Assembly (NCBI GenBank): GCA_001662425.1
Contig: BDDC01000258.1
Span: forward strand, 619 to 64,618
Direction of reading: 5' to 3'
Length of the DNA: 64,000 bases
Source: Chlamydomonas sphaeroides
Taxonomy: Eukaryota > Chlorophyta > Chlorophyceae > Chlamydomonadales > Chlamydomonadaceae
Numbering within the stretch: position 1 is the stretch's first letter; the number at the start of each line of letters is the position of its first letter. A model generated the notes under the pieces. It saw only the letters and a list, made by a program, of their open reading frames with translations, was not told the origin of the DNA and ran no database searches. The position numbers and the translations under genes were made by a program. Below are positions 10,212 through 19,888 of this stretch, piece after piece.

Positions 10212-12967
10212 CTTGGTGAACTACTGGGCAGTGCACGGATGCTCCTGTTTGCCGCTGTGTGGGCGCTGGCCCTGAACGCCAGCCGTATGTGGGCCTAGGT
10301 GTAAATGCACCTACTAGGAATGCGGCACAGTTTGGCCGACAAGGCGTGTACCGCGCCAAACCACCACGCAGGCCACGCGCAGCCCCCGCCGCCCCCCGCT
10401 CGCCCCAACCTCCCCGCCCTGCGCCAGGCGACTTGTGACGGCTCCCCGCTGATCAGTGTGACGTGTCTACTCATAGCATATAACGTTCTTGCTGAGTGCA
10501 TGCTTGTGCACGGTCCGCCAACGCGCCAAGGTGAACGCGACCACCATTGAACGCTGTGCTGTGGCTTGACGGCGTGAGCGCACCGTGCCCGCCCTGAACC
10601 TGAACATAGCCGAATTGCCGACCGGAAACCTCTGGACCATCACGCCGCAGACCTCTGTGGCGGTGCGTGTGGCGCCAGCAAGATGTAGCGAGGCGCGGCT
10701 GACGCGACGCCAGGCAACCCATTCGGCAGGTCGCACAGGGCCGCAGGCAATTCACTTGTCGCCTCCTGCTTGTAATGGTTGGACGCATTTGCAACTCGAT
10801 GAAGACTGGCCCCGGCCCAGCGTTGCCGCCACCGCGGCCCTGCCGTCGACGCAGCCCCAACTCCCAGGACAGGCCACCATTCACCACAGGCCGCAGCTCG
10901 TCCAACGCCTGCATCGCACGTGCACGTTGCAAGTAGCTCTTCTGATGTAGGCAAAATGCTTGTGGGGCCTAGGTTCATGGTAACCAAAGAACAACAGCCA
11001 TGCAACAGGACCCATGCGATTGACCGCACAGACTGTAACAGGAGTACCTGCTACAAGCAAGAGGTCTCTCGAGATGCTTCACGGAGCCACGGGAGTAGTA
11101 TATATGGTGTGGTGGGGGTGTTCCCGCCACACAGATCGCTTGCTTGGGTGCAGCAGATCTGCATGCTCAAAGCGCCATGCTGCTGCTGCCTCCTGCTTGG
11201 GCAAGACTCCTGCTTCCACGCTGGTAAGACTAGCTACTCCGTGAAGTCACAATGAGAAACGGTACACGCCGCCTGGCTAAAGAACGACACAGACGCGCGA
11301 TGGTATCATGTTATTAGGGCTGTCCGGTCCTGCACACGTGGTGGCTCACATAATGGCGCCAGCGCGCCACGGTGCCCAGATTGCCCACTAGGCCAAATCT
11401 GACCCTGATGCATAGGGCTGCAGACGGGGGGGACCCAACGCGACACAAGCGGCCTGGCTCGTCGCCAGCACAGCCAGCGGCAGCCATCGTGACGACTGGA
11501 GATCTCCCCTCATTGTGGCAGTCGCCGCCTTGAGCCAGCAGGCAGGCCCGCCCTCGCCGCCAACTCAGCACCCAACACCGCCGGACACCACCAGACACCG
11601 CCAGACATTGCCACGGCCCCAGCAAGCCGGGGGGCTGGCCGGCGCTTCAGGCCAGGTGGCCTTCTAGTGTAGAACCAGCGTGGACGTCCAGTCGAGGGGT
11701 TAGGTGGCCTTGCACCGAACACAAGGTAAGTCCAACGAGAAGGCCACCACTCACGCCAAATGTGCACGCTACACCGGGGTCACTTGGGCCACACCGCCGC
11801 CCTGTACCCACGCGCACAAGTTACCAGCTGTCCCAACTGCCTTGCCGTGCCTGATGCACGTACCTCCGCTGGTAAGGCGGCAGGCCAGGCGGGGGGGGAG
11901 GGCGGGCGTGCCCGGGCGCAACTGGGAGCTCTGACCGCACTGGGTGGGCTGGGCGCTCTCATACGCCGCCAGGTGTCCACGTCTCCACGACCGCTTCTGT
12001 ACTATGCGTCCGCGGCGTAGCCCCGGCGTCTCAGGTAACCCACACGTACATCGCAAGCTGCTGCTATGTTTGCTGCTATGCTTGCCTCGCCTCCTAAGCC
12101 ACGGTGTAAGTCGGGGCGGGAGTGCGAGTTAACCTTCTTTCTCTTTCTCTCTACAGCTTCTTGCACCCACCACACGTGGGCGCACGTGTAATCCTGTAAG
12201 CTCACGGTTTCACCCTGCTGCGGCCAGCCCGCGTGTCTCGGGACCGACGATTTTGCGCCGCGGCGTGGCATGTTCGGGCGTGTTGATGCACCAAGGGGAG
12301 TCTCCCCTGGATGCACCACTGGACGCAGCCTGACTCCTAGCAGTCCGATCCGGCTAAGCGATGGGGCTAGTCACATCGCCTCGTTGCGCATTTGACAACG
12401 GTAAACCCTGCTTGATGCAGATGGATACCAGCGATGAAGGGGAGACTAATGATGCAGGGGAGAGAGCCGGGGGTTCTGGACGGAGACGGGCAGGGGTGAG
12501 GGCTCAGTAGTCAGTACAGCTCTCCGTACTGCCCCCATCCTGCTGTGCACACACCTTCTCCAAGCAGCTAAACTATGTGGATTTGCGATTGGCTGTGCAG
12601 GCGCACGCAGGAGCGGGGCTGGCCACCTTCCAAAGAGCAGCCGCGACGAGCCGCGCGCTGGGCGTGTGGGGGCACGGGGCCGGCACGACCCACCGCGACG
12701 ACTGAGAGTGTTATGCATAGCAATTACCGAAGTGCAATACTGTACATGTGGTTGACCCCGGTGGGGCAGGAGGTTTTGGAGCATTGCTCGCGGATTGGCG
12801 ACGAGCGGTTCCGTGCTTGCAGACTCTTGCACCCGTGCACCCGGCCAAGCGTCACCCAGTACTTAATTTGTCTTGACATACTTGTCACTGTGAGTTGGCG
12901 TCGCCGCCGAGTAGGGAGTCCTACTACATCGCGGGCCTACAGTGTCCAGGCATTCAGCTTGCTCAAA
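10212..12967. other. Long gene-poor stretch between ASA1 and PGRL1
   Basis: This 2.75-kb interval separates two divergent genes and must contain both promoters. No frame here resembles a known protein. On the plus strand there are consensus donors GTAAGT at 11726 and 12106. The second pairs with a pyrimidine-rich acceptor ending at 12156 to make a 51-base intron. A perfect short palindrome (GGGGAG-T-CTCCCC) lies near 12295-12307. No tRNA with a recognisable B box was found. Confidence 0.4.
12066..12189 (+). CDS. Possible small spliced transcript or micro-ORF
   Basis: An ATG at 12066 opens a short frame ending at a TAA at 12187-12189. It crosses an apparent 51-base intron (12106-12156) with a GTAAGT donor, a GTTAAC branch-like site, a long CT tract and an ACAG acceptor. 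Because 51 is a multiple of three, spliced and unspliced forms both stay in frame, encoding about 23 or 40 residues. Two TGTAA poly(A) pentamers overlap or follow the stop. The splice signals are much better than chance, but upstream exons may be missing and no homology is known. It may be a non-coding RNA or a 5' exon of PGRL1. Confidence 0.25.
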
Positions 12968-14118
12968 ATGCAGTGCACCATGCTCCGCTCCGCTCGTATG
13001 GCTGTGCGCCCTTCGGGCTTCGCCGCTCGCCCGGCGCTGACCGTGCGTCCCGGCGTTCTGGGTGTGCGCAAGATGCAGCTTTGCCGCGCCCAGCCGGACC
13101 CTAACTGGTCCGACGACGAGGGCGCTGGTGTGGCTGAGGAGTACTGCTCCATTGACAACAAGGGCAGGAAGGTCAAGCGCTCCCTGGGTGAGATGGAGCA
13201 GGAGTTCCTCGAGGCGATGACCTCCTGGTACTATGATGGCAAGCCGAGCATGAGCGATGAGGAGTTCAACCTGCTGAAGGAGGAGCTGATCTGGTCGGGC
13301 AGCACGGTCGCGGTGCTGAGCGGCGACGAGCAGCGCTTCCTGGAGGCGTCGATGGCCTACGCTCGGGGCAAGCCCATCATGAGCGACGAGGAGTACGACA
13401 CGCTGAAGGCGGACCTTCGCACGAAGAGCAGCATCGTCGCCGCGCAGGGCCCGCGCTGCTCCATCCGCAGCAAGAAGATGTATGCCGACGCTAACCCCGA
13501 CTACCTGCGCATGACCGCACTCAACCTGCCCGGCGTGCTGTTCGTGCTCGGCCTCGTGTTCGCCGGCGACTTCAGCACTGGCTTCGGCCTGACCAAGGTC
13601 ATCGAGCTGCCCGCCCCCTACGGCGTGGTCCTCCTGTGGGGCCTGCTCCTCCCTTCGCTCTTCGTGGTGGCCTACGCGCTGACGCAGATTGGCTTCAAGG
13701 ATAACCTCATCCTGAAGGCGCCCTGCCCCAGCTGCGGGACAGAGAACTTCAGCTACTTCGGCGACGTGTTCACCGTCGCCGGCGCCCGGGGGCAAAACCT
13801 GGTTGAGTGCACTAACTGCAAGGCTGACCTGACCTTCGATGAGTACAAGCGCATTGTGGTCGTTGCGGAGACGGCCGAGGTCAAGCAGGAGAAGATCGCG
13901 GCGGTGAGCGGGGGCATGAGGCGTCGGGTCGGCAGCCAGGCCCGCTGATGGCCCAGCTCTAGCGGCCTGTTGCTTACCTGCCTGTCCGCGTCTCGGGCAC
14001 CTCACAAGCAACTCACGCGTCGCCCCCGCCCTTGCTGCCTCGATCGTGTGCCGCCCTGCAGGCTGCCGCCAAGAAGGCCGCGGCTGCGGCCAAGAAGAAG
14101 GCCAAGGCCACCGCGTAA
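12968..14118 (+). CDS. PGRL1: PGRL1, PGR5-like protein of cyclic electron flow
   Basis: Thylakoid membrane protein that works with PGR5 in antimycin-sensitive cyclic electron flow around photosystem I. Exon 1 runs 12968-13903 and exon 2 14062-14118, giving 330 aa. The N-terminus is Arg/Ser/Ala-rich, as expected of a plastid transit peptide. Two related segments follow, each with a (P/I)MSDEE(F/Y) motif, typical of the family. Two membrane segments span roughly residues 183-205 and 216-240. The stroma-side tail has two CxxC knuckles (CPSCGTENF from residue 253, then CTNCKADL), cysteines associated with redox control and iron binding. The second exon adds only a Lys/Ala-rich tail, which I do not recognise from land-plant versions. 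An open frame continues upstream of the chosen ATG, but this start fits the transit peptide best. Confidence 0.95.
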
Positions 14119-15375
14119 GCGGCCTTTGGCGTCTGGGACTTGGACTGAGGAAGCTCGCCGCCAGCCACCCGGCGCGCGAGCGCGGCCGCGGCCGTGGAGG
14201 CAGCTACTGCTTACGCCATGGCCGCGTGATGTGGCCTGGAGTCCACGCAGCAGCGCGGCGGGCGACCTGGAGCGGCGGGGCCGTCGGGCGGGGGGTCCTG
14301 ATGGGCGGCTGGGAAGGGCGCACAAAGGGCCGGACTGAGCGCGGCGCCGTGCCGCCCGCACGGCCGCGGGTGCTGTGCGGCCACGGGCCGCGGTGAGCGA
14401 GACTTATGACTGGGGGTGTGGGCTGGTGCGTTGATGGAGAGAAGAGAGAGCCTTTGTGTCCAAAGCATAGCGTGTTGGGGCGAAAGCCGGTCGGTATGCG
14501 CGGCAATTGCTGTGAACGAGAGCTTTGGCTGACTGGATAGCGCGTGTGGTGAGGCTGAGGGCAGGGCTGCCGCGTGCGGGGTGCCGTGTGCGGGAGTGGG
14601 TGGCCCTGGCCTGAGAAAGGTGGTCATTGTGTGGACCTGGCGTACGACAAGGAGCCGTCCACGAATAAGGGAGCGGCACCGCCAGGGGCAGGCGCCGTGC
14701 GTCTAGCGGACGCGGCTGCTGCCGATTGAGCGCAGCGCGCGCCGCGTTTTGGGCCGAGCGTGTCCGCAATATGTGGTGCTTGCAACCGCTGCCTCACGCC
14801 CGTGCACGTCTCAGCTGCTGGGTGCACTGAGCTGGTGTCGGCCATGTTGCGCGCCGTGACAGCCTCTGTTCCGCACACCTGCGGCGCCTGCCGGATATAC
14901 GCCTACATACCTTGCTCAGCAGCTCAGCGCTACCTGCCGCCTCTCCATGTCTCCAAGCCTTAAGCGCGGCTCCACACCACCTCCTTGTCCTCACCGCCCA
15001 GACCGCCGCCAGCTTTGCAGCCGGCAGCCCTGGCGCGTGCGGCCTGAACCCCTCGCCCCCGGGCCCATGGGCTCAGTGCGGCTGACACTGCACTACCGCT
15101 GCCAGGTGTGCCGAGTGCTCACAATTTCCGCCACGTGACTGGGCCCCTTATGTCCGGCGCGCTTACAGGAGAAAGTTATGAATGGGGGCACTTGCGAGGT
15201 TGGCGCGAAGTGCACCGCCCACGGCTGGGCCTTCCGGCGCTCAGCCCCAGGCAGGTCTGATTCCTGCATTGAATGGTTTCAATGCTCCCAAGCCCCTGAA
15301 ACCAGCCCCTGCCCACCTCCCAAGTCCGGCCTGAGCAGCTCCCTTCCCAGCGCCCCGCCGCGCGCTAGCCTGCCG

Positions 15376-15925
15376 CAGCGTGAGCCCCGCCGTGTGCTGA
15401 CGCAGCGTGAGCCCCGCCGTGTGCTGACGCAGCGTGAGCCCNNNNNNNNNNNNNNNNNNNNNNNNNNNNNNNNNNNNNNNNNNNNNNNNNNNNNNNNNNN
15501 NNNNNNNNNNNNNNNNNNNNNNNNNNNNNNNNNNNNNNNNNNNNNNNNNNNNNNNNNNNNNNNNNNNNNNNNNNNNNNNNNNNNNNNNNNNNNNNNNNNN
15601 NNNNNNNNNNNNNNNNNNNNNNNNNNNNNNNNNNNNNNNNNNNNNNNNNNNNNNNNNNNNNNNNNNNNNNNNNNNNNNNNNNNNNNNNNNNNNNNNNNNN
15701 NNNNNNNNNNNNNNNNNNNNNNNNNNNNNNNNNNNNNNNNNNNNNNNNNNNNNNNNNNNNNNNNNNNNNNNNNNNNNNNNNNNNNNNNNNNNNNNNNNNN
15801 NNNNNNNNNNNNNNNNNNNNNNNNNNNNNNNNNNNNNNNNNNNNNNNNNNNNNNNNNNNNNNNNNNNNNNNNNNNNNNNNNNNNNNNNNNNNNNNNNNNN
15901 NNNTCCGCCGTGTGCTGACGCAGCG
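15376..15925 (+). repeat. 27-bp minisatellite on both sides of an assembly gap
   Basis: The unit GTGAGCCCCGCCGTGTGCTGACGCAGC recurs two and a half times before the gap. A partial unit (CCGCCGTGTGCTGACGCAGC) resumes after it. Since 27 is a multiple of three, the array would keep a reading frame open, but no conserved protein surrounds it. The gap is probably caused by a longer array that could not be assembled. Confidence 0.9.
15442..15903. other. Assembly gap (462 N)
   Basis: Undetermined bases. Flanked on both sides by the same 27-bp repeat, so the true length may differ from the number of N. Confidence 1.
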
Positions 15926-16123
15926 CAGCTGCACTGCACTGAAGCGAAGCCAGCAGACGGCCGAGTCTCGCCACACACCGCACGGCAGGCAATCCCGGCG
16001 TGCGCTGCCCACCGCACGGCGCGGTGCGAGGGCGCCCAACCCCGTCGTCCCAATCAAGCCCCGGCACCCCCCGGCCCGAGCAACCACCACGCGGCCACGC
16101 GCCCGTCGCGGCAGCGGCGTGCG

Positions 16124-19100
16124 TCACTCCTGCTGCTGCATCCGGCCGGCGAAGACGTACTTGTCCACCATGCGCGGCAGCGACCCCATGTTGTAGCCCA
16201 TGCTGCCCTGCGGGGCGGGGGGCACAGGCGGAGGCCGCCTGTCTGCATCCAGCATGTGCCGTACAGTACAACAGTACACAGGGATTCCGGCTCCGTCCGG
16301 TCGAGCGCCCCGCCGCAGTTGACAGCCCATGCTTTCACCCGGGGCAGGGGGCCGCACAGCTGCTCCAACAGGATCGGCACAGCGAGCACAACGGCGGCCC
16401 CACGGCCCCACCCCAGCACCGACACGTGCTGCGCTGGCTCCCAGGCCTGGCTGCGCTGCCGTGGTGACGGCCCCATTCACGCCGCGCCCTCGAGCCATCA
16501 TCGATAGGCTGTGACCCGGCTCCTGCATCCTCTCTTCACCTTGCACGGCAGCCCTGATACCGCACCAGCCCACTGGGCGCACTGGGAAGCAGCATGTGAA
16601 GCTGCTGGTGGTGCAAACGCTCTAAGCAAATAGCTGTCCGTCGTCATCCCCCGGTAGGTGCACGCGACTGCCGTACGCAGTGTGGCCCTGCCCTGCCCCG
16701 CCCCGCCCTGCTCAGGCCCGCACTCACCAGCGGCACGTCTCGCCAGAAAAAATACGGCTCCAAGTACAACCCAACATGTAGATACAGCTGAATACAACAT
16801 AAAACGCAATGTGTGACATGACATGAGAGCCCGCCCCAGCTTACCAGCAGCACGCGGTACACGACGGTGAGCAGGAAGCAGTACATGAGGCCGTTGACCG
16901 CCAGCATGGAGAACATGAAGCACGACACCACCTCGGGCGAGGGAGCGCCCGTGAGGCCGGCCATGGCGGTGATTTGGTCCTGCGGGAGGCGGGCGCAGGG
17001 CGCGGCAGCGGGGTTGGCCGGGGACAAAATAAGGGACAGGGCGGGGCAGGGTGGCGGCGAGGAGGGCCCGGCATGGCGCCCCGCATCAGGGCTGGCGGTG
17101 TACACCGCAATCGCGCCCAACGCCCCGTCGTCGTGCCCCTGCACACACTGCAGGCGGGGCCGCACGACCAGCACCCTGCACAGCACCTTGCACGCCCCCT
17201 CCCGCCACCAGTCCCCACCTGCCCCTCGCCAACGTTGCCGTACATGCCCCACATGCGCACCAGGCGCGTGCACAGCCAGCTGCACGCCCCCTACGCTGCT
17301 GTGTGTACCCGGCCGCCACCCGTCACACGCCGGGAGCAGCGCATGCACGTGCACGTGCGCACGCACATGCGCGTACACATGCACATGCACGTGCGCATGC
17401 CCCAGCCCCTCCCATTCCATCCCATCCCATCCCCCAGCCCCTCACCAGCGTGTTGTACACGTTCGTGAGCACCAGCGCGTACATGTTTTCGTTCATGGCC
17501 ACGCTGCTGAGCACCAGGTAGCCCAGCTGCCCCGCCATGCGCACCGCGCCGCCCAGCACCACCGCCAGCCAGAAGTTGGCGCGGCCGTGCCACAGGGAGC
17601 CCAGCGCCGCCGCGGTGGCTCCGTGCAGCAGAAAGTAGGTGGCGGCGCGCAGGGGGCCCAGCAGCACTGGGCGGGGCGGGGGAGGGAGGGTGGGGAGGGT
17701 GGGGAGTGGCGGATGGGGGAGGAGAGCGCGGGGCGGCGGGAGCGGGGGGCACGAGGGGGGGCAGGGGGCAGGGAGGCAGGGGAGGGTGCAAGGGGCGTTG
17801 GCGCCCCAGTGGCGGGGGCCGTGCGCTGGGCCGCAACCGCCGGCGCGCGGCAGGGACCCCAAAGCGACATGCGCTCCTCTTATTGCCCGGCCCTCCAGAG
17901 GAAGCATTCCCATGCCATGCGGGTGCCTGCGCCAGCGCCAACCCCTGCCCAGGGCCCTGCTTCCTCAGCATCCCCGCCCACATGTGCTGTCCCGCCACGG
18001 CCCCGACCGCTCCTTCACCCCAGCTCGGCCACCCCTGGGCACCCACCCGGCCCCCGCTCGCCTTTCCCTCCCCTTTCCCCCCCTCCCTTCCCTACCCTGC
18101 CCGCCCCTGCCTCCCCTGACGCGCTCACGAGCAAGGAGCAGCAAGCAGCTGCGGCGGCCCCAGGAACACACGTACATCGCCCCTAGTTTTCCCACTTTCC
18201 GCCCAACCCAAGCCCCAACACGCACTAACGAGCAGGAAGCAGCTGGCCATCCTGGTACCCCAAGGGACACACGTACTCCAACCCTCCCCCTCCCCCTGCC
18301 CCTCCTCCTCCCCCGCCCACCCCTCCCCCTTCCGCCTGGCCCCATCACGCACCCACTAGCAGGAAGCAGCTGGCCATCATGGTACGCCAGCCAGCCCCCG
18401 GGCCGCTGCGCATGGCCGCCAGCACCACCGGCATGGGCAGGAAATAGCCCAGGCTGGCCTCAAGCTGTGGGTGAGCGGGGGAGCGCGGGAGAGGTGGGAA
18501 GTTGTCAGGGGCTGCCTTGTGTATCCGCGTGCATACGCGCGGCAGCGGCAGGAAGTAGCTCGGTCTCATATGCAGCTGCGGGGAGGGCGGGGGAGCCGCG
18601 GGCAAGGGGCGTGGCCGTGTTTCGGCACGCACGCACCGTGGGCCCTCCGCACGGGACCGCCTCACAGGCTCCCCGTGTGGGGCTGCCTTACACCTCATGC
18701 GATGTGTGCCGCCATGCGAGAGGGTGCTCGCCAGTGCACTTTGCAGCGGGCCATGCTAGTGCGCTAGCGGCGGGCGCGGCTGCAGTCCATGGCGGGGGAC
18801 CCCACCTTGAGGATGGTGGACATTAGGTAGGCCAACCCCGACACGGCCGCCAGCATGGCCGTCTCCACCAGCGTCTGCCCGGGTTTCGGGGCGGTGGGGC
18901 GGTGGGGGAAGTAGGGGTTAGTGGGCTGTGGGAGCCGGGTGGGGCGGGCTGCCCCGCACAGGAATCGGCGGCCTGGCTGGCCGCCGGACAGGGTGCGTGG
19001 GGTGGCGGCGATGCACCGGCCTGGCTGGACACGTTCCCTACATGCTGGCCCCGGGTTGGCAGGGGCGAGTGAGCACAGCGTACCCGTGTCTGCTCCAGTG

Positions 19101-19494
19101 TGTAGCTTGACTGCTTGGTGGGGTCGAAGGAGCCGAGGCCGGCGGGCCTGCTGGCGGCGCCGGAAGCCTCGTAGGAGCTGGAGGGCGTGTCGTCATCCGG
19201 CACCGAGCCGCTAGCTACGGGCGACGCCGCGCGCGGCGGCGACGCTGTGCGTTGCGGCCGTCGCCGGCCGCCCCGGATGAGAGCTGCTTGGCATGGCGCG
19301 AGGGAAGGGCTCGCGACGCCGCTGGGTGCGGCGGGTGCGGGGTGGCTGCGTCGAGCTGTCGGCGACGCCGCTGCCGCGCGGCAGTCGCGGCTTGCTGCCA
19401 AAGCTTGGCGGCGAAGGGGGCACGAGGATAGGCTCTGAGCTGGGTGGGATGCGGCGTGCGGCGGGGCCGCGCGCGCAGGATGGAGGGCTTGCAT
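16124..19494 (-). CDS. DUF2232-like polytopic membrane protein, probably plastid
   Basis: Seven exons in phase: 19494-19084, 18874-18806, 18464-18353, 17666-17446, 17290-17219, 16979-16845 and 16207-16124, giving about 367 aa. The first exon encodes an Arg/Ser/Ala-rich, transit-peptide-like N-terminus. The rest is hydrophobic, with roughly six or seven membrane segments: TLVETAMLAAVSGLAYLM, LGYFLPMPVVLAAMRSG, then LLGPLRAATYFLLHG. The arrangement matches plastid and cyanobacterial DUF2232 proteins, whose function is unknown. Exon 5 is the least certain, as its acceptor was chosen to keep frame. Introns 2 and 3 hold degenerate copies of the edges of exon 3, and intron 4 holds a 60-bp alternating purine-pyrimidine tract. 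The start lies 394 bp from the divergent CW-domain gene. Confidence 0.75.
17341..17400. repeat. 60-bp perfectly alternating purine-pyrimidine tract
   Basis: Thirty consecutive purine-pyrimidine dinucleotides, mostly GC, AC, GT and AT steps, with no break. Such sequence favours left-handed Z-DNA. It lies in intron 4 of the DUF2232-like gene, just upstream of the proposed short exon 5. Confidence 0.9.
18118..18390. repeat. Degenerate copies of the 3' end of exon 3 in intron 3
   Basis: The edge of exon 3 (AGCAGGAAGCAGCTGGCCAT on the plus strand, 18358-18377) recurs at 18231-18250, including a GTGCGTG donor-like site. A more diverged copy lies near 18127-18150. Spacing is about 100-127 bp. Copies read as near MASCFLLV on the minus strand, so each could act as a cryptic exon end. 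Confidence 0.75.
18541..18580. repeat. Degenerate copy of the 5' end of exon 3 in intron 2
   Basis: The segment GGCAGCGGCAGGAAGTAGCT resembles the start of exon 3 near 18431-18470 (GGCATGGGCAGGAAATAGCC). It includes a CAG acceptor equivalent. It would read as a YFLPLP-like version of the exon's YFLPMP. Confidence 0.6.
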
Positions 19495-19888
19495 GCAGCG
19501 CGACGCCGCTGCAGTCCAGGTTTGATGCGCTGATAGAGTTGCTAGGTGCTGAAAAAGTAATTGATGCGAATGTGAGCTTGCACGGCGCCTCTAGCTGCAT
19601 CGGGCAAGGGACTTTGGAAGCGCATGCGGCCGTGAACGCGACCGCTGACGTGAGCCGGGACACTGCAAACATTGCATGTAACGTCTATTGCCCCTTGAAA
19701 CATTCGCTCTCAGCTGGACCAACTTGCACAACGCAAAGAATAAGCTGACGACACGTTAAGCGAGTTTCGCCCCGTTTGCCGAGAAATGCAACTGGAAAGC
19801 ATGCCCGACAGCGGCTAGGCAAAGGCCTGCGGCCAGGCGCTATCGCTTCAGGCAGCGCCAAGGGGATCGTGGACATTTGCTCCCGACC
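19495..19888. promoter_or_regulatory. Divergent promoter region, DUF2232-like / CW-domain genes
   Basis: A 394-bp interval lies between two ATGs pointing away from each other. It must hold both 5' UTRs and probably a shared promoter. It is less GC-rich than the flanking exons. I see no obvious TATA box. Confidence 0.5.

Larger units (their letters stand above)
14119..16123. other. Convergent intergenic region with minisatellite and assembly gap
   Basis: About 2 kb between the stops of PGRL1 and the DUF2232-like gene. It holds both 3' UTRs, the 27-bp tandem repeat and the run of N. Long frames spanning the gap are artefacts of unread bases. I see no supported gene. Confidence 0.5.

Noticed and set aside
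12284..12318. Palindrome GGGGAG-T-CTCCCC flanked by GATGCACCA
   Set aside because: Too short to call a mobile-element terminus, and no element or target duplication surrounds it.
13190..13430. Internal repetition of MSDEE segments in PGRL1
   Set aside because: A normal feature of the PGRL1 family, not a recent duplication.
15178..16507. Frames spanning the run of N
   Set aside because: Open only because unread bases give no stops.
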